50,615 nucleotides of DNA from JAVBLD01 sp031553705 (GCA_031553705.1 JAVBLD010000045.1:1-50615), one strand, 5' to 3'; positions 40,155 through 50,301 are shown, counted from the first letter of the stretch. The notes: generated from the letters alone by a model not told the origin. Numbers and translations: made by a program.

Positions 40155-41807
40155 TTATTTTTTTATATTCGGCAATTCCAGTCCGTAGCCTTTTTTATTA
40201 TCTACAAACTTTAAAATCAAACCAAGAATTAACGCAGCAATACCTAAACAGGCAAGCATTATAAGCGGATTCGTATAGTTGTACGAGGTAGCAGCCGCTT
40301 CGGGCGTCATGGTGCCGTCTTTCAACGCTTGTACGATTCCGGGATTTGACGCGTCTAAGATTTTGCCAATCAGTAAAGGGAACAGCCACAAACCGATATT
40401 CTGTATCCAGAAAATTAATGCATAAGCCGAGCCAATAACTTTATGGTCAACCAATTTTGGAACCGAAGGCCATAATGAAGCAGGAACTAATGAGAACGAT
40501 GAACCAAGCACTAGAATTGTCAGATAAGCAACGACTACACCGCCGATAGCACTTCCTTTAAACAGAGGTAAAACAAAAGCAAATGTCAAATGGCAAGCAA
40601 TTAACAAAATAGATCCGATCATCAGCATCGAAGCCGCTTTACCTTTAGTATCTACGTATTTGCCGAGGATCGGCGTAATACCTACTGCTAATAACGGAAA
40701 TACTGCAAAAATTGTTTCTGCCGATTGGCGCATATAGCCCATATAACAGAATATAATCAAACATATTACTGATATTGCCAACAACGTAATTTTTGCTGTC
40801 TTTTTGGAGAAGTTACTTGCAAAAGCGGTAGCAGCTACAATCAACATGATTAAATATTGTATGATGGTGACTTTACTCGATGCCCAGAAAGAATCTGCCG
40901 GTACTTCCGTAAATGTCAAGTTGCATTGTAACATATTTACAGCATATTTCTGGAAAGGGAAAATGGCTGAATAATATAGCACACAAAGCAAAGCCACTAG
41001 CCAAAAGCCGCTACTCGAAAGGATTTTACCTATATCGCGAATTTTAAACGGATCATCTTTTTCTTCTGCCTCACCTGTTTGTGCATCCAATTTTTTGTCG
41101 ATAAAGAAATAAACGATGAACATGATCAACGCAATCATCAGCAAAATTACACCAAAAGCAACAGAGCGGGAAACGTCAACGTGTCCGCCGAATTTTGCAA
41201 AAACGGGCGAAAAAATCATACAAGTGGCCACACCCAAGCGTGCCAACGCCATTTCCGAACCCATGGCAAGTGCTATTTCCCGGCCTTTGAACCATTTTAC
41301 GATACCGCGTGAAACAGTAATTCCCGCCATTTCAACACCACAACCAAAAATCATAAAGCCCACAGAAGCGAATTTAGCAGAAGCAGGCATTCCCTTATAG
41401 AACGGCGAAATACCCAATTCTTCAAAACCAGGAATATAATTAAGATTATTGTTAAACCAAGTTTCTAAGCCTGTTCCTGAAAAGCTTGCTGTTACGGCAT
41501 ACCAATTTATTGACGCGCCGACAAGCATCACTACACCTGATAAAATAGCCGTAAAACGAACACCCATTTTATCCAAAATAATACCTGCAAAAATCAGGAA
41601 GAAAATAAAAACATTTAAAAATGTTTCCGAACCTTGCATGGTACCAAAAGCAGTCGAGTCCCAACCGCGGGTTGATTGCATCAAGTCTTTAATAGGCGAG
41701 AGTATATCCATAAAGATATAGGCGCAAAACATGGCAAATGCCAACAAAAGCAAAGCAGTCCAACGGGCTGCCGCGGAATCGCGCAGCGTGTGCAGTTTTT
41801 CAGTCAT
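40155..41807 (-). CDS. Major facilitator superfamily transporter
   Basis: 550 residues with 12 or more membrane helices (first: WTALLLLAFAMFCAYIFMDI). MFS loops are visible: GIILDKMGVRF after helix 2 and RGIVKWFKGREIALAMGSEM in the 4-5 region. A long cytoplasmic loop (about 235-260) contains DKKLDAQTGEAEEKDDPFKI. It looks like the MFSD1-like/organic-solute group, but the substrate is not evident. A periplasmic stretch (FNNNLNYIPGFEELGISPF) of about 40 residues lies between helices 3 and 4. Confidence 0.85.
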   Translation of the reverse strand: MTEKLHTLRDSAAARWTALLLLAFAMFCAYIFMDILSPIKDLMQSTRGWDSTAFGTMQGSETFLNVFIFFLIFAGIILDKMGVRFTAILSGVVMLVGASINWYAVTASFSGTGLETWFNNNLNYIPGFEELGISPFYKGMPASAKFASVGFMIFGCGVEMAGITVSRGIVKWFKGREIALAMGSEMALARLGVATCMIFSPVFAKFGGHVDVSRSVAFGVILLMIALIMFIVYFFIDKKLDAQTGEAEEKDDPFKIRDIGKILSSSGFWLVALLCVLYYSAIFPFQKYAVNMLQCNLTFTEVPADSFWASSKVTIIQYLIMLIVAATAFASNFSKKTAKITLLAISVICLIIFCYMGYMRQSAETIFAVFPLLAVGITPILGKYVDTKGKAASMLMIGSILLIACHLTFAFVLPLFKGSAIGGVVVAYLTILVLGSSFSLVPASLWPSVPKLVDHKVIGSAYALIFWIQNIGLWLFPLLIGKILDASNPGIVQALKDGTMTPEAAATSYNYTNPLIMLACLGIAALILGLILKFVDNKKGYGLELPNIKK

Positions 41808-42139
41808 AGTATTTCCTTATTTTAAGTAGTAATATTATACTTAATCTATTATAATAATAAAATTGCAAATTACAGATTTGTAATCATCCCGACAGTTGTA
41901 GCAAAATAATATATTACACGCCCTATACACCGGAAAGAAGACCGTCAAAATTAGAATAAATAAATGATATTACAATAAAAACAGTTGAAAGATATGATCT
42001 TATTTTTTTGAAATACGGATGGGATAAGGCACAAGGAATTTAGATTTAGTGAGTTGAAAGTTGAGAGTTGGAAACAGCGGCAAGAAGTGTCTTATCACTC
42101 GTTAGAATTTATTTTGCCTCTCACTTTTTATCCTCTATA
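41808..42139. other. Intergenic region between MFS and UbiB-like genes
   Basis: It holds the MFS promoter region (minus strand), with no exact TAnnTTTG, only GTAATTTGC near 41870. A GTGAGTTGAAAGTTGAGAGT-type micro-repeat lies near 42050. I see no gene. Confidence 0.5.
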
Positions 42140-43792
42140 TCATTTGTTTTTATTTTTAAAAATCCAGTGTAAAAGACCCATAAATACCAGTATGGAGGAA
42201 AACCAGATCAAAAAATGGGCGTATCCGATTTCTCTGTTTTTCGATAAAAGTACGACGCCTCCGATAAACATACCGGTTAACAGTAAAGCGTAAGCCAATC
42301 GCGATGCGAAGTTACGGATGCTTCGTTCGATCATCGCCGAATCATATAGTTTCAGTTCGTGCTTGATCTCGCCTTGCTTTAATTTGTAGAGTATTTCGCT
42401 GATATCCAACGGAGCATTCTTAAGTAACGTAGCATAACCCTTTAAAGCATGGTAAAAATCGCTGGCCAGTTTACGCGGAGAGAACCGGGTGAGCAGTAAA
42501 TCTTTAGCATAAGGTATGATCAGTGTGGTAAACGGGATATTCGGGTCGAGCTTTTCGGCCACTTTCTGAATTGTGGCCAGAGATTTGGCCAACATAAATA
42601 TTCCGGCGGGTATGCTGAGTTGGTATTTGGTAATCAGGTGGATACATTCCTGAATTAATAGAGCATAATTGAGTTTCTCAATAGGAACATGATCATATTG
42701 CCGGATCATCTGTTGGATATTAAATATCAGATCGTCCCGTTTTTCAAAGAAACGTACTCCGCATAGGGCTATCAGAGCATCTGCGATAGCTGTTGCATCG
42801 CGGTGTGCAAAACCTATCGACACATTGGCCAGAAAGTTCATGTCATGGGGACGGAGGCGTCCGACCATGCCGAAGTCAATGAAGGCAATCCGGTTGTCGG
42901 GTAAGATAAGCATATTACCGGCATGAGGGTCTGCATGGAAGAAACCCTCTTTCAGGATCATTGTCAGCAATGCATCGGCGCCGTTTCGTGCAATTTGTAC
43001 CGGATTGTAACCGGCCGCCCTGAGCTGTACCGGATTATCGGGAGCCATTCCTTTTATACGCTCCATAATCAACAAGCGCTTTGTGGTGTATTGTGAATAT
43101 ACTCTGGGGATATATATATTGGGATTGTGTTCAAACATATCCTGAAAGCGGATGGTGTTGGCCGCTTCATTATAATAGTCCAATTCCTTAAGTATGCTTT
43201 CGCCGAACTCATCCACAACGCCGACGATATTTATAGCAGCCAGTTCAGGATACTCTTTGGCCAATTTTGTCGCCAGATAACGCATCAGATAAAGGTCCAG
43301 TCTTATTTTCTGGTCGATGTGCGGACGTCTCACTTTTACAATGACCTCGCTGTTGTCTTTTAATCGTCCCGTATAGACCTGCCCGATGGAAGCAGAGGCG
43401 ATATTTTCGTTGTTGAATTCTGAAAATATTGTTTTAATTTCGGCTCCAAGTTCGCTTTCGATAAGCCGTATTGCTGACGGGTCGTCAAATGGCATAGCGC
43501 GGGATTGCAGTTTTTTCAGTTCAGTACGGAATCGTTCTGAGACCACATCGGGACGATCGGCAAGAATCTGTCCGAATTTAATGTAAGTTGGTCCGAGGTC
43601 TTCGATGGCAAGACGTAGACGTTCCTGTGTGGTATAGACTGGTTTGTGCTTCCGGATTCTACGTTTGCGAATACGTCTTCCGATATAGGTTTGACTGAAT
43701 AGTTCGTTTACGCCATGCTTGATTAGGATAGAAAGAATCTGAAGTCCCCGGCCGACTTTAAGATATCCTGCATATACGCTGGTGATTTTCAT
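42140..43792 (-). CDS. UbiB/ABC1 (AarF)-family atypical kinase
   Basis: 550 residues. It has the KxGQ-type motif (YIKFGQILADRPD), the Ala-rich ATP loop (ASASIGQVYTGRL), the VIVKVRRPHID lysine, a catalytic HADPHAGNML loop and the metal-binding IDFGMVGRL. Two C-terminal helices (ALLLTGMFIGGVVLL, FSSILVFMGLLHWIF) anchor it in the membrane. In menaquinone-making bacteria such proteins support isoprenoid quinone synthesis or lipid handling. A short coiled-coil protein gene lies 35 nt upstream in the same direction. Confidence 0.9.
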   Translation of the reverse strand: MKITSVYAGYLKVGRGLQILSILIKHGVNELFSQTYIGRRIRKRRIRKHKPVYTTQERLRLAIEDLGPTYIKFGQILADRPDVVSERFRTELKKLQSRAMPFDDPSAIRLIESELGAEIKTIFSEFNNENIASASIGQVYTGRLKDNSEVIVKVRRPHIDQKIRLDLYLMRYLATKLAKEYPELAAINIVGVVDEFGESILKELDYYNEAANTIRFQDMFEHNPNIYIPRVYSQYTTKRLLIMERIKGMAPDNPVQLRAAGYNPVQIARNGADALLTMILKEGFFHADPHAGNMLILPDNRIAFIDFGMVGRLRPHDMNFLANVSIGFAHRDATAIADALIALCGVRFFEKRDDLIFNIQQMIRQYDHVPIEKLNYALLIQECIHLITKYQLSIPAGIFMLAKSLATIQKVAEKLDPNIPFTTLIIPYAKDLLLTRFSPRKLASDFYHALKGYATLLKNAPLDISEILYKLKQGEIKHELKLYDSAMIERSIRNFASRLAYALLLTGMFIGGVVLLSKNREIGYAHFLIWFSSILVFMGLLHWIFKNKNK

Positions 43793-43827
43793 CTTTTTCT
43801 CATTCTTTATTTTTCCTGTTCGTTGCC

Positions 43828-44133
43828 TTAAGTTTTTTGCTCTTTAACAAGGCGTTCAACGGTTTGTGTCAGTCTTTCAACCGTTTCGCTCAGTCGGTCT
43901 ATCTTTCTATGTAATACATTATCTTCTTCCGGTCGTAATAGTTGCTCAATCAATAGTTGTTCATTCAAACCGTCCATAGCTGCTGCAATACGGCTACCGA
44001 TATTCCTGGCAGAATCAGGGTCTTTACCGATTTTGTTTTCTATGATCTGAGCCACTTGGTCGATAAAGGCTTCCCGGTCGCTCAGCGATACGGTGATGGA
44101 GGCCCGTAATAACAGATTTAAAAGACTATTCAT
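43828..44133 (-). CDS. Short helical/coiled-coil protein upstream of the UbiB-like kinase
   Basis: 101 residues, predicted all-helical. The C-terminal third (HRKIDRLSETVERLTQTVER) has heptad spacing typical of a coiled coil. No family recognised; it resembles phasin-like or small regulatory partners. It lies 35 nt before the kinase gene and is probably co-expressed. Confidence 0.65.
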   Translation of the reverse strand: MNSLLNLLLRASITVSLSDREAFIDQVAQIIENKIGKDPDSARNIGSRIAAAMDGLNEQLLIEQLLRPEEDNVLHRKIDRLSETVERLTQTVERLVKEQKT

Positions 44134-44447
44134 AATTAATTAAAATTAAGAATTAAGAGTGGAATGGAAGTCAATAAGCGGTAATACTATTCTTTTGTGC
44201 CTTCCTGCACTCACTTGTTAAACGTATCTTACTTTTTTTAGTTGCGGTGTTATTCTAAAAATCCCGATATCTTGCACTCTCTTTTTTTGCTTTTCGTGCG
44301 ATATAACAAATACTAAAAATGTTGTCCGGATGTTTTTTTATTATTCATGAAAAGAATTACTTTTGGTGTCGGTATAAATGAAATAACGGACACAATCATA
44401 ATCACCTTAAAATAAGGTTTTCTTAATCATTAAATAAATAAGGACAT
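44134..44447. other. Divergent intergenic region before the peptide-salvage cluster
   Basis: It separates the minus-strand coiled-coil gene and the plus-strand OPT gene. Near the start an AATTAAAATTAAGAATTAAG micro-repeat is seen; a -7 box lies at 44358. I see no gene or RNA. Confidence 0.5.
44358..44365 (+). promoter_or_regulatory. -7 box (TACTTTTG) for the OPT transporter cluster
   Basis: Matches TAnnTTTG 83 nt before the OPT ATG. The upstream run TGTTTTTTT stands near the -33 position without an exact TTTG. Confidence 0.4.
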
Positions 44448-46424
44448 ATGCAACAAGAGAATTCTACTCCTAATTCGCTTCCTGAAAATGCTTATCGGGA
44501 ACTTGCTTCGGGTGAAGAATACAAACCTATGATGCCCGCAAATAGCAGGCCTAAGGAAATTACGCTTTACTCAGTGATTTTTGGTATTATTATGGCTATT
44601 ATCTTTTCTGCTGCTGCTGCCTATCTGGGGTTAAAGGTAGGGCAGGTATTTGAAGCTGCTATCCCGATAGCAATTATTGCCGTGGGGGTAGGAACTCTTT
44701 CCAAACGTAAGAATATGCTGGGGCAGAATGTCATTATCCAGTCTATCGGAGCAAGCTCCGGAGTGATTGTGGCAGGAGCTATTTTTACATTACCGGCGCT
44801 CTACATTCTCGGACTGGATGCCAAATTTTATCAGATATTTCTTTCTTCACTTCTGGGAGGATTGTTGGGTATTCTGTTATTGATACCGTTCCGTAAATAT
44901 TTTGTTAAGGACATGCATGGTAAGTATCCGTTTCCTGAAGCGACGGCAACGACCGAAGTGCTGGTATCGGGAGAGAAGAAAGGATCTCAAGCCAAACTGT
45001 TGGCAATAAGCGGATTGATAGGAGGACTATATGATTTTATTATCAGCACGTTCGGATGGTGGACAGAACAGGTGTCTACCCGTATTACCGATTGGGGAAC
45101 GCTGATTGCCGATAAGGCTAAAGTAGTTTTCAAAATCAATACCGGTGCTGCGGTACTCGGATTGGGATATATCATCGGATTAAAATATGCTGCTATTATA
45201 TGTGCGGGTTCTTTTACCGTGTGGTTTGTTTTGATTCCTTTTATCAGTCATTTTGCTGATGGTCAGACGATCGCTGTCGGAGAAGGGATCACGGCATTGA
45301 TCCGGGATATGTCGCCGGAGGAAATATTCCGCCATTACGCCCGCCACATCGGGATCGGGGGTATCGCTATGGCAGGGATCATCGGTATTATCCGTTCTTC
45401 TAAAATTATCAAACAAGCACTTGGCCTGGCTGTTTCGGAATTGAAAGGTAAAAAAGGAGCAGCAGCAGAGACGGAGCGTACACAACGCGATCTTCCCATG
45501 AAGATGATTATGACGGGATTGCTTGCTACATTGATTACAACCTTTGTCTTCTTCCAGTTTGGTGTGCTTGGCAATATAACCCATACGGTTATCGCTATTG
45601 TGATCGTATTCATCGTATCGTTCCTGTTTACAACCGTAGCAGCCAATGCTATTGCAATCGTAGGTACCAATCCGGTATCCGGCATGACGTTGATGACGCT
45701 TATCCTGACCTCTTTGGTGTTGGTGAGCGCGGGCCTGAGCGGCACCAGCGGAATGACGGCAGCAATGATCATTGGAGGAGTGGTTTGTACGGCCCTTTCG
45801 ATGGCTGGGGGATTTATTACCGACCTGAAAATCGGATATTGGTTGGGAACGACCCCGGCAAAGCAGGAAGGGTGGAAATTTTTAGGTACTGCCGTATCTG
45901 CAGCGACAGTGGCAGGGGTAATGATTATCCTGAACGATGCTTACGGATTTGTTGGGGAGAAGGCCTTGGTCGCTCCTCAGGCTAATGCGATGGCGGCTGT
46001 GATTAAACCGTTAATGGAGGGAGGAGCTACTCCGTGGATGTTGTATTTTGCCGGAGCCACATTTGCTTTAATATTGACAATGATAGGAGTGCCTGCTTTG
46101 GCATTTGCGCTGGGAATGTTTATTCCGCTAGATCTGAATACCCCGCTCTTGGTAGGTGGTTTGATCAGTTGGTATGTAGGAACACGTTCAAAAGACGGAC
46201 AGATAAATAAAGCTCGCCGTGAACGCGGAACATTGATCGCATCCGGTTTCATTGCCGGCGGTGCGTTGATGGGGGTTATTAGTGCGGTGCTCAAATATGT
46301 CGGTATAGATTGGTTTGCCGAAACCTGGAGCAAAACTTCCGGAGCGGAAATATTGGCTATTGGAATGTATATAGCTATTATCCTTTATTTTATCGTGGAT
46401 ACATTGAAGGCAAAAGAGGAGTAA
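44448..46424 (+). CDS. OPT-family oligopeptide transporter
   Basis: 658 residues with about 14-16 membrane helices. OPT family landmarks: ITLYSVIFGIIMAIIFSAAA, AYLGLKVGQVFEAAIPIAII, NVIIQSIGASSGVIVAGAIF, KYPFPEATATTEVL and GMFIPLDLNTPLLVGGLISW. It should import peptides with the proton gradient. It is first in a four-gene run; peptidase T starts 34 nt later. Confidence 0.92.
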   Translation: MQQENSTPNSLPENAYRELASGEEYKPMMPANSRPKEITLYSVIFGIIMAIIFSAAAAYLGLKVGQVFEAAIPIAIIAVGVGTLSKRKNMLGQNVIIQSIGASSGVIVAGAIFTLPALYILGLDAKFYQIFLSSLLGGLLGILLLIPFRKYFVKDMHGKYPFPEATATTEVLVSGEKKGSQAKLLAISGLIGGLYDFIISTFGWWTEQVSTRITDWGTLIADKAKVVFKINTGAAVLGLGYIIGLKYAAIICAGSFTVWFVLIPFISHFADGQTIAVGEGITALIRDMSPEEIFRHYARHIGIGGIAMAGIIGIIRSSKIIKQALGLAVSELKGKKGAAAETERTQRDLPMKMIMTGLLATLITTFVFFQFGVLGNITHTVIAIVIVFIVSFLFTTVAANAIAIVGTNPVSGMTLMTLILTSLVLVSAGLSGTSGMTAAMIIGGVVCTALSMAGGFITDLKIGYWLGTTPAKQEGWKFLGTAVSAATVAGVMIILNDAYGFVGEKALVAPQANAMAAVIKPLMEGGATPWMLYFAGATFALILTMIGVPALAFALGMFIPLDLNTPLLVGGLISWYVGTRSKDGQINKARRERGTLIASGFIAGGALMGVISAVLKYVGIDWFAETWSKTSGAEILAIGMYIAIILYFIVDTLKAKEE

Positions 46425-46457
46425 GATATAATAAAAGTGATATTTAAATTATAAGTT

Positions 46458-47675
46458 ATGGAATTAAAAGATCGGTTTTTAAAATATGTCGGCTTTGATA
46501 CACAGAGTGAGCCGGAGAGTGAGACATATCCTTCGACGGCCAAACAGCTTACGTTATTAAACCACTTGGTGGAGGAGATGATACATCTCGGATTGTCCGA
46601 TGTAGAGATAGATTCCCACGGATACGCCATGGGTACAGTCCCGGCTACTCCGGGTTATGAGCATGTACCGGTGATCGGTTTCATAGCGCATGTGGATACC
46701 AGCCCCGATATGTCCGGCGCTAATGTCCGGCCTCAGATTATCGAACATTATAATGGGGAAGATATACGGTTGAATGAGCAATTGACCATGAAGACGGCTG
46801 ATTTTCCGGAGCTTTCTCACTATAAGGGCCATACGTTGATTACAACTGACGGAACAACGCTTCTTGGCGCCGACGATAAGGCTGGAGTAGCGGAGATTAT
46901 GGCGGCAGCCGAATATATGATGCAACATCCGGAATTTGTACATGGAAAGATTCGTATCGGTTTTACTCCCGATGAGGAAATTGGCAAAGGAGTTGACTTT
47001 TTTAAGGTCGAGAAATTCGGTGCGAAATTTGCTTATACTGTAGACGGAGGCTTTGAGGGAGAGTTGGAATATGAGAATTTTAATGCTGCCTCGGCTAAAA
47101 TTGTCGTACAAGGGCGCAACATCCATCCCGGATATGCAAAAGACAAAATGATTAATGCTTTACAGGTTGTTGCCGACGTAAACGGATTGTTACCGGTTCA
47201 GCAACGTCCGGAATATACTGACGGTTATGAAGGTTTTTATCATCTGATCGGAATAAACGGGACGGTGGAAAGTGCAACCAGCGAATATATTATTCGTGAC
47301 CATTCGTCTGAAAAATTTGAGACAAAGAAACAATATATCACTGAAATTGTTTCTTTGCTGACAAAGAAATATGGAGAGGGGGTTATAACATTAACTCTTA
47401 AAGATCAGTATTATAATATGCGGAAGATGGTAGAACCGTATCCGGAGGTGATTAATAAAGCCTTTAAAGCGATGACGGCTGCCGGAGTAAAACCGATTGT
47501 GCGTCCGATCCGCGGAGGTACTGACGGTGCTCGGCTCTCCTATATGGGACTTCCTTGTCCAAATCTGTTTACCGGCGGCATGAATTTCCACGGTAAATAC
47601 GAATACTGTTCTTTGGATACCATGCAGAAGGCCGTGCAGACGATTCTTAATCTTGCCCGGCTCTGGACGGAATAA
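46458..47675 (+). CDS. pepT: Peptidase T (aminotripeptidase)
   Basis: 405 residues of the M20B family. Zinc ligand motifs: FIAHVDTSPDMSGANV (H-x-D), LLGADDKAGVAEIM (bridging Asp), FTPDEEIGKGVDFF (catalytic/zinc Glu pair), YTVDGGFEGELEYE and MNFHGKYEYC (last His). It removes the N-terminal residue of tripeptides in the cytoplasm. It lies directly downstream of the OPT transporter, so it would digest imported peptides. Confidence 0.95.
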   Translation: MELKDRFLKYVGFDTQSEPESETYPSTAKQLTLLNHLVEEMIHLGLSDVEIDSHGYAMGTVPATPGYEHVPVIGFIAHVDTSPDMSGANVRPQIIEHYNGEDIRLNEQLTMKTADFPELSHYKGHTLITTDGTTLLGADDKAGVAEIMAAAEYMMQHPEFVHGKIRIGFTPDEEIGKGVDFFKVEKFGAKFAYTVDGGFEGELEYENFNAASAKIVVQGRNIHPGYAKDKMINALQVVADVNGLLPVQQRPEYTDGYEGFYHLIGINGTVESATSEYIIRDHSSEKFETKKQYITEIVSLLTKKYGEGVITLTLKDQYYNMRKMVEPYPEVINKAFKAMTAAGVKPIVRPIRGGTDGARLSYMGLPCPNLFTGGMNFHGKYEYCSLDTMQKAVQTILNLARLWTE

Positions 47676-47775
47676 GGGAAAGAGGATAGGGTAGGAGGAC
47701 AGAGAAAAGTGAAAATTGAAGGTGAACCTTCTCTTTCGATTTTCAACTTTCGGTTCTCAATTAATTTGATGATTT

Positions 47776-49449
47776 ATGGAGTGGATGGAGGCTTTATTAT
47801 GGGGTAACAGTGTTGCTCATTCGGTGTTGATCTTTGCTATTACAATCGCCGTAGGCATTATGCTTGGGAAGATTAAAATAGCCGGGATATCGTTAGGAGT
47901 GACATGGATACTCTTTGTTGGTATTTTTTTGAGCCATTACGGGATGCGTATAGAACCGGAAACGCTGCATTTCGTGAAAGAATTCGGGTTGATTTTATTT
48001 GTTTATTCTGTTGGTATGCAGGTTGGGCCCGGCTTTTTTTCCGCTTTTAAAAAAGAAGGAATAACACTGAATTTACTAGCTTGCATGATTGTGTTGTTGG
48101 GGGTACTGGCTACTTATATTATCCATGCGGTTACCGGCTTGCCGATTACAACTATGGTGGGCATCCTGTCGGGTGCCGTGACAAATACTCCCGGACTCGG
48201 TGCAGCTCAACAGGCGTATCATGATATGTTCGGAACCAATGAACCGACGATTGCATTAGGATATGCAGTGGCTTATCCTTTGGGGGTGATTGGGATTATT
48301 TTGTCTATTATTTCTTTTCGTTATATTTTCCGAATAAATTTTGAACAGGAGACCCATAAGATTCGTTCTATACAAAATAAGGAGGTGAAGGAGATTGTTG
48401 CGCTTTCGTTAATAGTGAAAAATCCGGCTTTATTTGATAAGGATATATTCGAAATCACCAGGATGATTGATCGTAGATTTGTGATTTCGAGAGTATATCA
48501 TAGCCATGAGTGGTTGGAGATCGCCTCTTCCCAGACACAGATCAAGGAAGGAGACAAGTTGTATGTTGTGGTAGCATTGCAGGATGCCGATGCCGTTACG
48601 GCATTTATTGGGGAGAAGATCAATATGGAGATTGTCGAGTGGAATAAATTGGACAATCAGTTGGTATCCCGCCGTATTATGATCACCCGTTCGGGTATTA
48701 ACGGCAGAACACTCCGCCAATTGAACCTGCGTAAAAATTTCGGAGTAAATATTACCCGGGTGAATCGTGCCGGAGTAGAGTTGGTTGCAGGTGCGGATTT
48801 GCAATTACACATGGGCGACCGGGTAACGGTTGTGGGTAACGAATTAGCAGTTGATAATGTTACCAAAATATTAGGTAATTCGATTCGCCGTTTACGTGAA
48901 CCTAATCTGATTCCGATATTTTTGGGTATATTCCTGGGAGTTCTGCTTGGTAGTATCCCTTTTGTTTTTCCGGGTATTCCACAGCCAGTGAAATTAGGGT
49001 TGGCCGGAGGGCCATTGCTCGTCGCTATTTTGATCAGCCGGTTCGGACCGAAATATAAATTGGTGACTTATACTACGACAAGCGCCAACCTAATGCTTCG
49101 GGAAATCGGCATTTCATTGTTTCTGGCAGCAGTGGGCTTAGGGGCCGGTGAAGGTTTTATCTCTACTATTGTAGAAGGCGGGGGATACGTATGGATCGGA
49201 TATGGAGTGATCATTACTGTTGTTCCGTTGCTTATTGTCGGATTAATTGCCCGATTGGTTTATCACATCAACTACTTTACATTGATGGGATTGCTTGCCG
49301 GCAGTACGACTGATCCGCCGGCTTTGGCTTATGCAAATTCAAGTACCGACAATGATCTGCCGGCAGTAGGGTATGCGACTGTCTATCCGTTGACAATGTT
49401 TTTGCGGGTATTGACTGCGCAGTTGCTGATATTATTTTTATGCACCTAA
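47776..49449 (+). CDS. AspT/YidE/YbjL-family antiporter with RCK_C (TrkA-C) domains
   Basis: 557 residues. N-terminal helices (about 10-185) with GLILFVYSVGMQVGPGFFSA and MVGILSGAVTNTPGLGAAQQ, two central TrkA-C-like domains (about 200-370: SRVYHSHEWLEIASSQTQIK, GDKLYVVVAL, DRVTVVGNELAV), and a repeated second membrane half with AGSTTDPPALAYANS. The repeated T(N/D)(T/P)P(G/A)-L-A signatures are the AspT duplication. Family members exchange amino acids or dicarboxylates. It follows PepT by 100 nt and could export amino acids released from peptides. Confidence 0.88.
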   Translation: MEWMEALLWGNSVAHSVLIFAITIAVGIMLGKIKIAGISLGVTWILFVGIFLSHYGMRIEPETLHFVKEFGLILFVYSVGMQVGPGFFSAFKKEGITLNLLACMIVLLGVLATYIIHAVTGLPITTMVGILSGAVTNTPGLGAAQQAYHDMFGTNEPTIALGYAVAYPLGVIGIILSIISFRYIFRINFEQETHKIRSIQNKEVKEIVALSLIVKNPALFDKDIFEITRMIDRRFVISRVYHSHEWLEIASSQTQIKEGDKLYVVVALQDADAVTAFIGEKINMEIVEWNKLDNQLVSRRIMITRSGINGRTLRQLNLRKNFGVNITRVNRAGVELVAGADLQLHMGDRVTVVGNELAVDNVTKILGNSIRRLREPNLIPIFLGIFLGVLLGSIPFVFPGIPQPVKLGLAGGPLLVAILISRFGPKYKLVTYTTTSANLMLREIGISLFLAAVGLGAGEGFISTIVEGGGYVWIGYGVIITVVPLLIVGLIARLVYHINYFTLMGLLAGSTTDPPALAYANSSTDNDLPAVGYATVYPLTMFLRVLTAQLLILFLCT

Positions 49450-49509
49450 AAGATTGCAGATGTTGAATTAATTTTCAACGTTCAACGTTCAATTTTCAAC
49501 TAAATAGAG

Positions 49510-50301
49510 ATGAGTTTCGGTATAGCAGATTTAAGTATTATTCCGATGCGTGCGGAGAGATCGGAAAGAAGCGAGATGGTTTCGCAGATTTTGTTCGGTG
49601 AGATGTATCAGGTACTGGATAAAGATGAGAAGTGGGTTTATGTCCGGTTGATACACGACGGTTACGAGGGATGGATAGACCGGAAGATGTATTTCCCGGT
49701 GTCGGAGGAGTATGTTGTGCAATATCGTTCGGAAACTCCGGTGATCACAACGGAGGTATTTAATATTGTGATAAAAGAGGGGGATTATGGGAATAAGTTG
49801 ATTGTTGCGGGAAGTGTATTGCCTTTTTTTGATGCCGAAACCAAAAAGATGGCAATAGGTGATTCCTGCTATACACTGGCTACCAAAATGAAAGAGGTGG
49901 GAATGGATAGCCTTAGATTTCTGATTACAGAGTATACCTTGATGTATTATAATACACCGTATTTGTGGGGAGGACGTTCATCTTACGGTATCGATTGCTC
50001 CGGATTGGCGCAGATTGTTTACCGGATGGCAGGGATAGATATTCCACGCGATGCTTCGCAGCAAGTACTCGGCGGACAAGACCTTTCATTCGTCGAAGAG
50101 GCTTTGCCTGGGGATCTTGCTTTCTTTGGCGATGATGCGGGAGGGATAACGCATGTCGGTATCTTATGGGAGCATAACCGGATCATTCACGCTTCGGGGC
50201 GGGTCCGGGTAGACAGAGTTGACCATCAGGGTATTTTCAATGAAGAATTAAAACGTTATACACATAATCTGAAAGCGATCAAACGGATTATAAATGATTA
50301 G
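49510..50301 (+). CDS. NlpC/P60 peptidase, probably cytoplasmic (YkfC-like)
   Basis: 263 residues: an SH3-like N-terminal part (LIHDGYEGWIDRKMYFPV) and an NlpC/P60 domain with catalytic Cys in SSYGIDCSGLAQIVYRMA, His in GGITHVGILWEHN and the third polar residue in RIIHASGRV. The Trp-Gly-Gly (YLWGGRSS) before the Cys is typical. There is no signal peptide (MSFGIADLSIIPMRAERSER), unlike exported endopeptidases. The nearest functional model is gamma-D-glutamyl-diamino acid endopeptidase acting on murein peptides inside the cell. It fits the OPT/PepT neighbours. Confidence 0.88.
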   Translation: MSFGIADLSIIPMRAERSERSEMVSQILFGEMYQVLDKDEKWVYVRLIHDGYEGWIDRKMYFPVSEEYVVQYRSETPVITTEVFNIVIKEGDYGNKLIVAGSVLPFFDAETKKMAIGDSCYTLATKMKEVGMDSLRFLITEYTLMYYNTPYLWGGRSSYGIDCSGLAQIVYRMAGIDIPRDASQQVLGGQDLSFVEEALPGDLAFFGDDAGGITHVGILWEHNRIIHASGRVRVDRVDHQGIFNEELKRYTHNLKAIKRIIND

